Assembly: GCA_025350465.1 (NCBI GenBank)
Contig: JANXXU010000015.1
Coordinates: 62,001-126,000 of the forward strand
DNA: 64,000 nt
Origin: Alphaproteobacteria bacterium
Lineage (GTDB): Bacteria > Pseudomonadota > Alphaproteobacteria > Micropepsales > Micropepsaceae
Direction of reading: 5' to 3'
This document shows, piece after piece, positions 27,023 to 35,681 of this stretch. The stretch's first letter is position 1. Every line of letters starts with the position of its first letter. Made by a program: the position numbers and the translations under genes. Below the pieces are notes generated by a model. That model ran no database searches. It was not told where the DNA came from and worked only from the letters and a program-made list of their open reading frames with translations.

Positions 27023-27373
27023 ATGTCAGGGGGTGTTCTTGTGACCGTGACTTGGAGGATCAAGCCCGAGCTCGCCGATAAATGCATCGAGACCCTTCGA
27101 GGTATGTTCCCGACAACGCGGCTGAAAAAAGGCTTTCGGAACATTCGGCTTTTAAGGAGTGATGTCGACCCTAACGAACTTATTTTGGTCCAGGAATGGG
27201 ACGAAGTCCAAAACCATCGGGACTACATGCAGTTTCGCACCGAGACCGGCGATATGGCGAAGCTGATGGCGATGACCGTCAGCCCGCCACAACTGGGATA
27301 CTGGTCGCTCAACCCGCTCGCTGCGGCGCAAGCCCCTCGCCGTGCCGGACGGCTTCGGGCTTGGCTGCGATGA
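27023..27373 (+). CDS. Antibiotic biosynthesis monooxygenase (ABM) family protein
   Basis: A 116-residue ferredoxin-like alpha/beta barrel protein: MSGGVLVTVTWRIKPELADK, then FRNIRLLRSDVDPNELILVQEWD and the helix HRDYMQFRTETGDM. The family includes cofactor-free oxygenases and detoxifying enzymes. The ATG at 27023 is preferred because AGAGG sits 8 bases upstream; ATG 27017 is too close. The C-terminus is Ala/Arg-rich (APRRAGRLRAWLR), longer than usual. The broken TetR gene diverges from it with only 24 bases between them, so its promoter must lie inside that pseudogene. Confidence 0.75.
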   Translation: MSGGVLVTVTWRIKPELADKCIETLRGMFPTTRLKKGFRNIRLLRSDVDPNELILVQEWDEVQNHRDYMQFRTETGDMAKLMAMTVSPPQLGYWSLNPLAAAQAPRRAGRLRAWLR

Positions 27374-27492
27374 GATCGATGGTCCAATGCGGAACTCTCC
27401 GCCTGAACCGGCGTTGAACGCTCCCCGAGGGCAATTCTGTCTTGCTCCATGAGCGGCTTCACGACGATAGAAGGGTCAGGCACGCTTAAATT

Positions 27493-28050
27493 ATGAGAAG
27501 CCGCAATCCCACAGACCAAACCGCCCCGGCGGCCAGCGATATGTGCAAGCAGCCGACTTCGCAGCGCACCGGCGTTCTCACGCGCCGCGCCGCCGTCGCC
27601 GCTGTCTCGCTCCTGGTCGTCGGATGGGAGATGCCAGGCCGAGCCGCTCCTCCCTCTTCCACGAAAAAGCTGGAACCGATGTCAGATCCCCGCATCAAGA
27701 CCTACGAAACCTATCTCGCCGCTTGGTCGGCTGTTCCCGACAATGAGCGAGCAAAGCTGCTCCGCGAAAGCCTGTCGGAAGACATCGTGTTCACCAACTC
27801 TACGCAGACGCGCCGTGGTTTGGCAGATGTTGCGGTGCATCTGCAGGCCTTCCAACAGCGCAGCCCCGGCGGGTCGTTCCGACTGAACGAGATGCTGGGT
27901 TGGGAAAATCACGGCATTGCGACGTGGCAGCTCGTCGATGCTCAGGGTCAACCGGGGTTCTGGGGCTATGACGTACTCGCTTACGACGGACAGGGCCGCA
28001 TCGAGAGCATTCTCATGTTCGTCCATGTGGAAAAGCAAATACTGAAGTAG
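27493..28050 (+). CDS. Exported SnoaL/NTF2-like protein
   Basis: A 185-residue protein with an NTF2-like (SnoaL) fold in its last 115 residues (RIKTYETYLAAWSAVPDNERAK, then LLRESLSEDIVFTNSTQTRRG, GQGRIESILMF). The N-terminus has LTRRAAVAAVSLLVVGW, a twin-arginine-like signal. No clear ribosome-binding site marks the start; 27493 and 27541 are both possible, and an ATG near PMSDPRIKTYE would give an unexported form. The fold serves enzymes and carriers alike. It lies convergent to the LysR gene with 16 bases between stops. Confidence 0.68.
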   Translation: MRSRNPTDQTAPAASDMCKQPTSQRTGVLTRRAAVAAVSLLVVGWEMPGRAAPPSSTKKLEPMSDPRIKTYETYLAAWSAVPDNERAKLLRESLSEDIVFTNSTQTRRGLADVAVHLQAFQQRSPGGSFRLNEMLGWENHGIATWQLVDAQGQPGFWGYDVLAYDGQGRIESILMFVHVEKQILK

Positions 28051-28066
28051 CGAAAATCCGGCAACG

Positions 28067-29005
28067 TCAGATCAGGTCCGCCAGCCGCGGCGCGTGCCCG
28101 CGAAGATAAGCGATCACGGTGTCGACACGCTCGGGCGCCAAGCGCCGATCGCGACGCAAGAAGTTCATCGTCACCTCAGCGTCGCGCCAATCACGAAGGA
28201 GCTCGACCGCGCGTCCCGCTCTGAGATCGTCCGCGGCCAGCCAGAGCGGGGCGGACGCGATGCCCGCACCGTGTACGACCGCCCGCCACGCCGAGGCGCC
28301 GTCGTCGAAGACGGACGAAATGTCGGGTGCAACCTGAATAACATCGCCTTCATTGTTCGGTTGGCGAAACCACCACGGACGAACTTGACCGGTGCGCTGG
28401 TTTCGAAAGCCGATCAGCTTGTGTGCGGCGAGATCGCTCGGCTGTTCCGGGCGCTCGCGTCCCTTGAGATACGCCGGCGAGGCGCAAACCACCCAAGGAA
28501 ACTTGAACCACGCTGTCTGCAAGTGACCCGGAACGCGGACCAATGAACCGCTGCGGATCGCAAGATCGACGCCGTCCTTGGCCAGGTCCGAAAGCTCGTT
28601 GCCCGCCCGCAGATCGAGCCGAATGGAGGGATTCTCCCGGCTGAATTCCGCAAAAAGCGGTGTCAGCACGTCGCGCATGAAGGCGACGGGCGCTGTGACA
28701 CGTACCCAGCCGGCGCCGCTTTCTTGATTCTGGACCCCCGCCGAACGGCTGAAGTCGCCGGCGGCGCGCACCACTTCGCGCGCCAGCTCAACCAGCTGCT
28801 CCCCGTCCTGGGTCAACGAGACAGCATGGGTCGAACGGTGCAGAAGCTTCACGCCGGACGTCTGTTCCAGACGCGCGATCGCTTTGGAAACGCTCGCCGT
28901 CGACATCCCGAGTTGGCGGCCGGCTTCCGCCAGCGATCCGGCGTCCACCACCGCGACAAAGCATCGAAGCTGGGAAAGCGAAATATCAAGTTCGGTCGTC
29001 GCCAT
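28067..29005 (-). CDS. LysR-family transcriptional regulator
   Basis: A 312-residue LysR regulator. The winged HTH is at residues 8-67 (LSQLRCFVAVVDAGSLAEAGRQLGMS is a textbook LysR helix set; the recognition helix is STASVSKAIARLE). The ligand-binding domain follows from about 92. It belongs by appearance to the AaeR/DsdC-like subgroup (RLDLRAGNELSDLAKDGVDLAIRSG). No gene is divergently transcribed directly from its promoter, since the gene to the right is on the same strand, so its target is unclear. The NTF2-like gene is the nearest candidate. Confidence 0.9.
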   Translation of the reverse strand: MATTELDISLSQLRCFVAVVDAGSLAEAGRQLGMSTASVSKAIARLEQTSGVKLLHRSTHAVSLTQDGEQLVELAREVVRAAGDFSRSAGVQNQESGAGWVRVTAPVAFMRDVLTPLFAEFSRENPSIRLDLRAGNELSDLAKDGVDLAIRSGSLVRVPGHLQTAWFKFPWVVCASPAYLKGRERPEQPSDLAAHKLIGFRNQRTGQVRPWWFRQPNNEGDVIQVAPDISSVFDDGASAWRAVVHGAGIASAPLWLAADDLRAGRAVELLRDWRDAEVTMNFLRRDRRLAPERVDTVIAYLRGHAPRLADLI

Positions 29006-29079
29006 GCCAGCGGCTCTACCACTCAGATGGCGATCTCGCCAACCCTTGCGCGCCGATCAAGCCTTCAAGTTGAGCAACG

Positions 29080-29646
29080 CTAGTCTTCCCACACGTTGAC
29101 GGCAGGCAACCCACGTTCTGCTCGCGCGCGGTCAATAATTCCCTGAATGAAGGCGGTCTTGGCTTTCGTGTAGGCGAGAGAGTCGTCGACAAACGCCATC
29201 GCCAGTTCGTTCTTCAGCGCGCTATACGCATTTGCCGCCTCAGGATGCTCCCGGAGATAGTCGCGCATAAGCCGTTCATTCCGCTCAGGCCACGTGGCGA
29301 GTTCTACGATGTGAAGCTGATAGATCTGACCGGACGGCGCTTTCTTACGAAAGAACAGCCGATCGCGCATTCCCGTCTCGATGAGTTTGTAAGCCAACGC
29401 TTCGAGAGGCGTTTCTAAGGCCTCCGCAGTTTCCATCGTGGGCACCGCCGCCATCATGTCGATGATAGGCTTCGCACGCAGCCCTGGGACGGACGTGCTG
29501 CCAATATGCTCAAACTCCGCGAACGGAGGCCCGATCTTCGAAATGAGGAGTGCGCGTTCAACGTCGTACAAACATGCCCATGCGGCGTCGAAATCGACAA
29601 CTTCCACACGATCCAGGGATTCGAACGGACAACCGGAATTCAGCAT
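29080..29646 (-). CDS. GrpB/UPF0157 family protein
   Basis: A 188-residue nucleotidyltransferase-fold protein of the GrpB family, sometimes fused to dephospho-CoA kinase in other bacteria. Typical features are VEVVDFDAAWACLYDVERALL, EHIGSTSVPGLRAKPIIDMM, and RDRLFFRKKAP. The conserved GSTSVPG and Asp pair are intact. The start at 29646 (MLNSGCPFES) removes an upstream frame with no coding character. Its biochemical role in bacteria is not established. It stands alone upstream of the LysR gene. Confidence 0.87.
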   Translation of the reverse strand: MLNSGCPFESLDRVEVVDFDAAWACLYDVERALLISKIGPPFAEFEHIGSTSVPGLRAKPIIDMMAAVPTMETAEALETPLEALAYKLIETGMRDRLFFRKKAPSGQIYQLHIVELATWPERNERLMRDYLREHPEAANAYSALKNELAMAFVDDSLAYTKAKTAFIQGIIDRARAERGLPAVNVWED

Positions 29647-29859
29647 GGGCTTGGTTGCTTGTTGGGTGGATGATCGGAATGGCGACAGTGTACGCGGCTC
29701 ATCGCGTCGTTGCGCGTGGGGCCGAAAGTTTCCGTTTGAGCCATTTGACCTTGGCTCCAGGCGCGAAATCGGCGCTAAGCTCAAGTGATCCTGTTCCGGC
29801 CGGACGGTGTTAGGTACACTATTTCGGACTCTATTAGCAGCTACTCGGAGGAATTGTGC

Positions 29860-31491
29860 ATGAGCAAGATCGCTCGCGCGACGATGCGCGAAGACGTCGA
29901 CGTCGTGATCGTCGGCGCAGGATTTGCGGGACTTTACATGTTGCACAAAGCGCGTGGTGCGGGGCTCACGGCGCGCGTGTTCGAAGCGGGCGCTGGTATC
30001 GGCGGAACTTGGTATTTCAACCGCTATCCAGGTGCGCGCTGCGACGTCGAGAGCATGGAATATTCGTATTCGTTCGATCCAACGCTTGAACAAGAATGGC
30101 AATGGACCGAGCGCTACTCGACGCAGAGCGAGATCCTAAAATACATCAATCACGTCGCCGATCGTTACGACCTGCGCCGCGACGTTGTTCTAGAGACGCG
30201 CGTCACAGCGGCGACGTTCGACGAACGGCGCAGCCGCTGGACCGTAGAGACGGACAAGGGCGATCGAGTGACGGGGCGGTACTGCGTGATGGCGACCGGC
30301 TGCCTTTCGGTAACCAATCTGCCGCCGATCAACGGCATCGAGACGTTCAAGAAGCCGATCTATCACACCGGCGCCTGGCCGCATGAGGGCGTCGACTTCA
30401 CGGGTTTGCGCGTGGGCGTCGTCGGGACCGGATCGTCCGGGATTCAATCGATACCGCTCATCGCGGAGCAGGCCAAGCATTTGACGGTATTTCAGCGCAC
30501 GCCGAGCTATTCAATCCCGGCGCATAATCGTCCGCTCGCCGAGGAAGAGCAACGCAAAGTGAAGGCCGAGTACCCGGCGAAGCGCAAACGCGCCTTGGCC
30601 GAGGGTTTTGCCATCGACATGCAGATGTCGCAAACGCCCGCGGCATCGGCGTCCGATGCGGAGACCAAGGAAGCCTTCGAAACCGTCTGGTCGCGCGGAG
30701 GCCTTGGCTTCCTCGGCGCATTCTCCGATCTTGTCCTTGATCGGGCGGCGAACGACAAGGCGGCCGAATTCCTGCGCGGGAAAATCCGCAGCATCGTCAA
30801 GGATCCGAAAACCGCGGAGAGACTTGCGCCGCCGCAGGTCGTCGGCTGCAAGCGGCTGTGTGTCGACACGAACTACTTCGCCACTTTCAATCGCGACAAC
30901 GTCGCGCTCGTCGATTTGCGGGAGACGCCGATCGAGGAGATCACACCCGACGGCGTGCAAACGTCTGCCTCGTTCCATTCGCTCGATGCGCTGGTCTTGG
31001 CTACGGGCTTCGATGCGATCACAGGCGCCCTCAACCGCATCGACATTCGCGGACGCCACGGCGCACGCCTGCGCGACGCCTGGGTCGATGGTCCGCGTTC
31101 CTATCTTGGGCTCGGCATCGCCGGCTTCCCGAATATGTTCATGATCGCAGGACCCGGCAGTCCGTCAGTCTTGACGAACATGATGGTCTCGATTCAACAC
31201 CACGTCGATTGGATCGCGGAGGCGATGAGTTTTCTTGCGAAGCGGCAACTCGCCACGATCGAACCGTTGGCTGAGGCGCAAGAGGCTTGGGTCAAAGAGG
31301 TCGAGATGGTCGCGAACTCGACGCTCTTTCCGGCGTGTAATTCCTGGTATGTGGGCGCGAATATTCCAGGCAAGCCGCGCGTGTTTCCGGCCTATGTCGG
31401 GTTTCCTCCCTACGCCGAAAAATGCGCGGCGATCGTAGCAAACGGCTACGAGGGCTTCGCTCTTGCGGCCCAGGCGACCGCAGCGGAGTGA
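29860..31491 (+). CDS. Baeyer-Villiger-type flavin monooxygenase
   Basis: A 543-residue class B flavoprotein monooxygenase of the cyclohexanone monooxygenase type, using NADPH and O2 to insert oxygen beside a ketone. It has FAD motif VIVGAGFAGLYMLHKA, the long signature GIGGTWYFNRYPGARCDVES, the BVMO fingerprint FKKPIYHTGAWP and the NADPH motif VGVVGTGSSG. The start at 29860 has CGGAGGA seven bases upstream; an earlier frame from 29785 is non-coding. The substrate is unknown. The cluster with LysR, ABM and NTF2-like genes suggests a small catabolic or detoxification region. Confidence 0.92.
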   Translation: MSKIARATMREDVDVVIVGAGFAGLYMLHKARGAGLTARVFEAGAGIGGTWYFNRYPGARCDVESMEYSYSFDPTLEQEWQWTERYSTQSEILKYINHVADRYDLRRDVVLETRVTAATFDERRSRWTVETDKGDRVTGRYCVMATGCLSVTNLPPINGIETFKKPIYHTGAWPHEGVDFTGLRVGVVGTGSSGIQSIPLIAEQAKHLTVFQRTPSYSIPAHNRPLAEEEQRKVKAEYPAKRKRALAEGFAIDMQMSQTPAASASDAETKEAFETVWSRGGLGFLGAFSDLVLDRAANDKAAEFLRGKIRSIVKDPKTAERLAPPQVVGCKRLCVDTNYFATFNRDNVALVDLRETPIEEITPDGVQTSASFHSLDALVLATGFDAITGALNRIDIRGRHGARLRDAWVDGPRSYLGLGIAGFPNMFMIAGPGSPSVLTNMMVSIQHHVDWIAEAMSFLAKRQLATIEPLAEAQEAWVKEVEMVANSTLFPACNSWYVGANIPGKPRVFPAYVGFPPYAEKCAAIVANGYEGFALAAQATAAE

Positions 31492-31567
31492 ACTTCGACT
31501 GGCTTGTGCAGCGGGTGAGCGAATGATCGCTGTCGGGCGATCTTGGGGCCGGCGCACGAGTTCATTG

Positions 31568-31601
31568 TTGTGCCGAGCGTCGATTTGTTCTATATACGTT
31601 C
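31568..31601 (+). promoter_or_regulatory. Putative SOS-regulated promoter with alphaproteobacterial LexA box
   Basis: GTTC-TATATAC-GTTC at 31587-31601 is an exact GTTC-N7-GTTC direct repeat, the LexA site of alphaproteobacteria. It overlaps a TATATA -10 at 31591-31596, which lies 17 bases after a TTGTGC -35 at 31568-31573. Overlap of box and promoter is the usual layout for LexA repression. No gene of normal size follows on either strand. The match is short and could be chance. Confidence 0.5.
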
Positions 31602-31737
31602 TCATGAAGCGAGCTCGCGCGTGCGTGAGGCTCGCCTGTCTTTGACACCGTGAATCTGGATCCAATGGCTGTCGCGGCCGAAAGCGCGATGTGTGCCCCG
31701 AACTCTGCGCAAGCCCTGGCTGGCAGCCGAGAAATTG

Positions 31738-31814
31738 TAACGGATGTAACGGCAACGCAACGGCAGTGTAACGGCGAAAGTTGAATGAATTCAACGTTGT
31801 AACGGATGCAACGG
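31738..31814. repeat. Phased TAACGG/CAACGG hexamer array with central palindrome
   Basis: Six hexamers YAACGG begin at 31738, 31747, 31758, 31769, 31800 and 31809, spaced 9-11 bases apart within each cluster, close to one helical turn. Between the clusters lies the palindrome GTTGAAT-GA-ATTCAAC (31780-31795), which runs into a second palindrome CAACGTTG (31792-31799). The layout resembles a multi-site protein-binding region. No known family is assigned. Confidence 0.6.
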
Positions 31815-31864
31815 GTAAAGGGTCACCCCTCGTTTTTGGTACAACCAGAAGTAGGTTTTGGGCT

Positions 31865-33376
31865 TCAAGCTGCGTCGATGCGCTCGTCGAGGCCCATCTC
31901 GCGCAGCTTGCGATAGAGCGTCGAGCGGCCGATGCCGAGACGGCGGGCCACTTCCGACATGTGACCTTCGTATTTGCCGATCGCGAAGCGGATGAGTTCG
32001 TGCTCGATCTCTTCGAGCTTGCGCAGATGGCCGTCGATTCCCATGACGCTGATGCCGGCGTTGCGCGCCGTGGCGGCGCCGGGTTCAAGGGCCGCCGGCG
32101 CCGGCGGCGGTGAAACGGCGACGAACGGCCGGGACGGCATCTCGCCCGGCAGCGGCTCGTCCTCAAGATCGAAGGCGGTGCGGACTTCTATGCCGAGCTG
32201 GGTGGCGATTTGCGGGAAATCACCGATATGCAGGCAGTCACCGTCGCACAAGACGACCGCCCGAAAGACAGTGTTTTCGAGCTGACGAATGTTGCCGGGC
32301 CAGTTGAAGCCCTTGAGCATGTCGAGCGCGTCGGCGTCGATGCCGACTACTTTTTTGTTCTCCTCAACCGCGAAGCGACGGATGAAGTGGGCGACGAGAC
32401 TTGGGATGTCTTCGCTCCGTTCGCGTAACGGCGGCAGGGTGATGGGAAAAACGTTCAGCCGATAGAACAAGTCCTCGCGGAATTTCCCTTCCGCCACTTG
32501 CTGCGCGAGGTTGCGGTTGGTCGCCGAGACCAAGCGGATGTCGACCTTGACGGGGCGCTTGGCACCGACCGGATCGACTTCGCCTTCTTGAATGGCGCGC
32601 AGCAACTTCACTTGCATGTCGAGGCGAAGCTCGCCGATCTCGTCGAGAAACAGCGTGCCGCCGGTCGCTTCCTGGAATTTGCCGATATGGCGGTCGATGG
32701 CGCCGGTGAAGGCGCCCCTCTCGTGACCGAACAAAATGCTCTCGATCAGCGTGTCGGGAATGGCACCGCAATTGACCGCGACGAAAGGCTTTCCGGCGCG
32801 GTCCGAGCCGCCTTGAATGGCGCGCGCCAAGACTTCCTTGCCGACACCGCTTTCGCCTTCGATGAGAATGGGAATGTTCGATTGGGCGGCACGCTCGGCC
32901 ATGCGCACGACCTGGCGCATGGGGCCGCTCTCGGCGACCAGATCGGCGAAGGAAAGGCGGTTGTCTTGCGTCTTCTTCAGTCGCTGGATTTCGCCGTTGA
33001 GCGCCTTCAACTTCAGCGCATTCTGGATCGAGACCTGAAAGCGTTCGGGGCTTGCGGGCTTGACCAAGAAATCGTCCGCGCCGGCGCGCATCGCGGCGAC
33101 CGCCGTATCGACGCCGCCTTGCGCAGTCAGGACGATCACCGGGAGCGAGGGATGGGTCGGGCGCAGCTGGTTCAGCACCGCAAGGCCGTCCATTCCGGGC
33201 ATGATCAGGTCGAGCAGGATGAGACTGACGTTCGCCCCTTTGGGGCTGCGCAAGAGGTCCAGGGCCTCGCCACCGGAGGCCGCCGTCAGGGTCTGGAACC
33301 CGGCGCGTTCCGCCATGGCCTGCATCAACCGGCGCTGGGCAGGATCATCGTCGACGACAAGGGTCGTATGCGTCAT
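31865..33376 (-). CDS. NtrC-type sigma-54-dependent response regulator
   Basis: A 503-residue activator. The REC domain (1-120) has the phospho-acceptor Asp56 (LILLDLIMPGMDG) and Lys106 (FLVKP). The AAA+ domain has Walker A GESGVGK (174-180), the sigma-54 contact loop GAFTGA (221-226) and Walker B TLFLDEIG. A Pro/Ala-rich linker leads to a Fis-type HTH (YEGHMSEVARRLGIGRSTLYRKLREMG). The start at 33376 gives MTHTTLVVDDD; an upstream frame would add 55 spurious residues. No histidine kinase is adjacent, so it is an orphan. It should drive sigma-54 promoters elsewhere. Confidence 0.95.
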   Translation of the reverse strand: MTHTTLVVDDDPAQRRLMQAMAERAGFQTLTAASGGEALDLLRSPKGANVSLILLDLIMPGMDGLAVLNQLRPTHPSLPVIVLTAQGGVDTAVAAMRAGADDFLVKPASPERFQVSIQNALKLKALNGEIQRLKKTQDNRLSFADLVAESGPMRQVVRMAERAAQSNIPILIEGESGVGKEVLARAIQGGSDRAGKPFVAVNCGAIPDTLIESILFGHERGAFTGAIDRHIGKFQEATGGTLFLDEIGELRLDMQVKLLRAIQEGEVDPVGAKRPVKVDIRLVSATNRNLAQQVAEGKFREDLFYRLNVFPITLPPLRERSEDIPSLVAHFIRRFAVEENKKVVGIDADALDMLKGFNWPGNIRQLENTVFRAVVLCDGDCLHIGDFPQIATQLGIEVRTAFDLEDEPLPGEMPSRPFVAVSPPPAPAALEPGAATARNAGISVMGIDGHLRKLEEIEHELIRFAIGKYEGHMSEVARRLGIGRSTLYRKLREMGLDERIDAA

Positions 33377-33744
33377 GGGGGTCCGCGTGCTCCGGGGCGT
33401 GCTGAAACGGGTCGGAGGATTGCGGGTGGCGGGTAAAGGGCGGGTATAGCCTGTCTCAGATTGGGTTGTTCCCGCAGCGGCGCTCGCTCGACCGTTGCGG
33501 CCGGGCGACAGCCTGCAACCGTTCTGCGTCCGCAACGCCACATTCGCTTGAAAGTGGCAGGCGTTAATGGGATTTCATTAAGGCTTTTTCAACGTCCGGC
33601 TCGCGGGGGTTGCTCTGCGGTAGCAGCGGGCAAAGTGGGGGCGTCGGATTAAGCGACAGAGGGGGTAAGCGCGGCGCGTAGGGTCCATCGGGGCCTTATG
33701 CGCCGCGGCTGTTTCAACGCCACTGTGTCCGTGGAGATCGACGA
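33377..33744. other. Divergent spacer with TTAATG/CATTAA dyad
   Basis: A 368-base gap between the NtrC-type regulator (leftward) and a lipoprotein gene (rightward). The only notable structure is a perfect six-base dyad TTAATG-GGATTT-CATTAA at 33564-33581, AT-rich against the surrounding GC-rich DNA and suitable as an operator or -10 region. No convincing reading frame or RNA gene was seen. Confidence 0.4.
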
Positions 33745-34254
33745 ATGGGAGCACGCGCATTGGCTGCTCCGCGATGGCTGACCGGCCTTTGCGTTGCCGT
33801 CGTCGCCGGCTGCACGACATTCGGCGATACGTTTCACGTTACCGCATTCCTGCGTGAGCAGATTACCGGCGATACCTGGCGTGCCTGCCTCGCGCGCGAG
33901 TATCAAACCCAGACCCGAACGATCGTGCGCGAAGGAAGAGATTGGGCGGCCGCCTCGCGATTTTCCGGGAAGGGGTGGGCGACGTTGAACAATGGCGACG
34001 TTGCGCCTTGGCCGGTATCCGAGTTCGATTTGAGTGCGGGGCGCCAAGCCGAATTTGAAAACGCCCATGCAAACCTTGAGACCGCATTGACCGGCAAAGC
34101 GTCGGCGCCGTGCCCCTGTGCCCGGGCGCAAGCGCGCTATGACGGATGGATTGCTGCGTCCGGCCGGCAGGCCGCGAACGAAGACGCTGCCCGCACGGGA
34201 TTTTTCAACGCGCTTGCGGAATGCCGGCAAACAGAGAAGGCCAACGCGCGTTGA
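33745..34254 (+). CDS. Hypothetical lipoprotein
   Basis: A 169-residue protein, family not recognised. The N-terminus has a signal with lipobox VVAGC (Cys at residue 23), so it is probably a lipid-anchored envelope protein. The mature region is helical and charged, with several Cys: ACLAREYQTQ, the closely spaced CPCAR near residue 123, and AECRQTE near the end. The 48-base spacing to the ABC1 kinase gene on the same strand suggests possible cotranscription. No function is inferred. Confidence 0.65.
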   Translation: MGARALAAPRWLTGLCVAVVAGCTTFGDTFHVTAFLREQITGDTWRACLAREYQTQTRTIVREGRDWAAASRFSGKGWATLNNGDVAPWPVSEFDLSAGRQAEFENAHANLETALTGKASAPCPCARAQARYDGWIAASGRQAANEDAARTGFFNALAECRQTEKANAR

Positions 34255-34301
34255 AGCGCACTGATCGCTCTGCCATATCTGTGTTGATCCGGAGTTTACC
34301 C

Positions 34302-35669
34302 ATGAGCGATGGCGCAAAGCGGGACAAGGCTGAGCGCAATACGCTGGCGCGCAGGCTCAGACGTTACGCCAATGTGACGAGAAGTGTCGGCGGCGCGGCG
34401 GCGCGAATTGCTGGCACCCGCGCCCTTCGCATGGGTTCAGATGAGAAGGCCCAGGCGGCCAACCTCAAAGCGGCGCTCGGCGGCGTCAAGGGACCGATCA
34501 TGAAGGTCGCCCAGATGCTCGCCTCGATTCCCGAAGCGCTGCCGGCGAACTTCGCGGCCGAGCTCGCAACCCTGCAAACGAACGCGCCGCCGATGGGGTG
34601 GCCGTTCGTGCGACGGCGCATGAGCGTCGAACTCGGGCCGGGCTGGGAGGGGAAATTCAAAACCTTCGAACGCGAGGCGGCAGCAGCGGCATCGCTCGGT
34701 CAGGTGCACCGCGCTTGGGCCAAGTCCGGCGAAGCGCTGGCGTGCAAGCTTCAGTACCCCGATATGGCATCGGCGGTGGAAGCGGACTTGGCACAGCTGC
34801 GGCTGATCTTTTCGATCTACCGGCGCATGGACCGCGCGATCGATCCAAGCGAAATGGCAGACGAAATCGGTGCAAGGCTGCGCGAAGAATTGGATTACGA
34901 GCGCGAGGCGGCACACGTCGATCTCTACCGAAACGTCCTAAAGTCGCGCCCGCGCATTCATGTGCCCCGTGTGATCGATGCCTTGTCGACGAAGCGTCTG
35001 CTGACGATGAGTTGGGAGGAAGGCAAACCTATCCTCGATTTCAAGTCGCATCCTCTTGAGGTGCGCAATACGATCGCACGGCATCTCTTTCAAGCGTGGT
35101 GGCACCCGTTCAGTCACTTCGGCGTCATTCACGGGGACCCGCATCTCGGCAACTACACGGTTCGCGAGAATCTCGATCTCAATTTGCTCGATTATGGATG
35201 TGTCCGCGCCTTCAAACCCAAGTTCGTCCAGGGTGTGATCGATCTCTATCGCGCGATGGAACGAAACGATCGCGATCTTGCGGTTCACGCCTATGAGACC
35301 TGGGGATTCAACGGTCTCAAGAACGAAGTGATCGATACGCTGAACATCTGGGCGCGCTTCATCTATGCGCCGCTGCTCGACCATCGCGTTCGCACGATCG
35401 CCGATGGCGTCGAGCCGGGTGCCTATGGGCGCAAAGAAGCCTTCGAGGTGCACAAACGGCTCAGCCAGCTCGGGCCTGTGAAGCCGCCCCGCGAGTTTGT
35501 GTTCATGGATCGAGCCGCCATCGGCCTCGGCGGTGTGTTTCTGCACCTTGCCGCGGAATTGAACTTCTACGAACTCTTCAACGAAGAAATCGCGAGCTTC
35601 GACTTGAAGACCGTTGCGAAGCGTCAGGCGGAAGCATTCAAAGCCTCTCGCGTGCCTTTGCCAACATAG
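34302..35669 (+). CDS. ABC1/UbiB (ADCK) family atypical kinase
   Basis: A 455-residue ABC1-family protein. The family is needed for ubiquinone synthesis and lipid handling and has an atypical protein-kinase fold. Seen are the KxGQ-region variant IMKVAQMLASIPE, the Ala-rich nucleotide loop AAAAASLGQVHRA with the catalytic Lys in ACKLQYP, the ExD-type EELDYEREA and the catalytic/metal motifs VIHGDPHLGNY and LLDYGCVR. The Gly of KxGQ is Ala here, as in a common alphaproteobacterial subgroup. The start at 34302 follows GGAG. No membrane helices are obvious at the C-terminus, unlike E. coli UbiB. Confidence 0.9.
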   Translation: MSDGAKRDKAERNTLARRLRRYANVTRSVGGAAARIAGTRALRMGSDEKAQAANLKAALGGVKGPIMKVAQMLASIPEALPANFAAELATLQTNAPPMGWPFVRRRMSVELGPGWEGKFKTFEREAAAAASLGQVHRAWAKSGEALACKLQYPDMASAVEADLAQLRLIFSIYRRMDRAIDPSEMADEIGARLREELDYEREAAHVDLYRNVLKSRPRIHVPRVIDALSTKRLLTMSWEEGKPILDFKSHPLEVRNTIARHLFQAWWHPFSHFGVIHGDPHLGNYTVRENLDLNLLDYGCVRAFKPKFVQGVIDLYRAMERNDRDLAVHAYETWGFNGLKNEVIDTLNIWARFIYAPLLDHRVRTIADGVEPGAYGRKEAFEVHKRLSQLGPVKPPREFVFMDRAAIGLGGVFLHLAAELNFYELFNEEIASFDLKTVAKRQAEAFKASRVPLPT

Positions 35670-35681
35670 CAAGGAAGAGTC

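Larger units (their letters stand above)
31492..31864. other. Convergent spacer carrying an SOS box and a TAACGG array
   Basis: A 373-base gap between two convergent genes, where no promoter is expected. It holds a LexA-type box with promoter-like elements at 31568-31601, a 13-codon ATG frame right after it (31604-31645, MKRARACVRLACL), a phased array of TAACGG/CAACGG hexamers at 31738-31814, and a perfect 7+2+7 palindrome GTTGAAT-GA-ATTCAAC at 31780-31795. A small RNA transcribed rightward is the simplest explanation. A clear terminator was not found. Confidence 0.5.
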
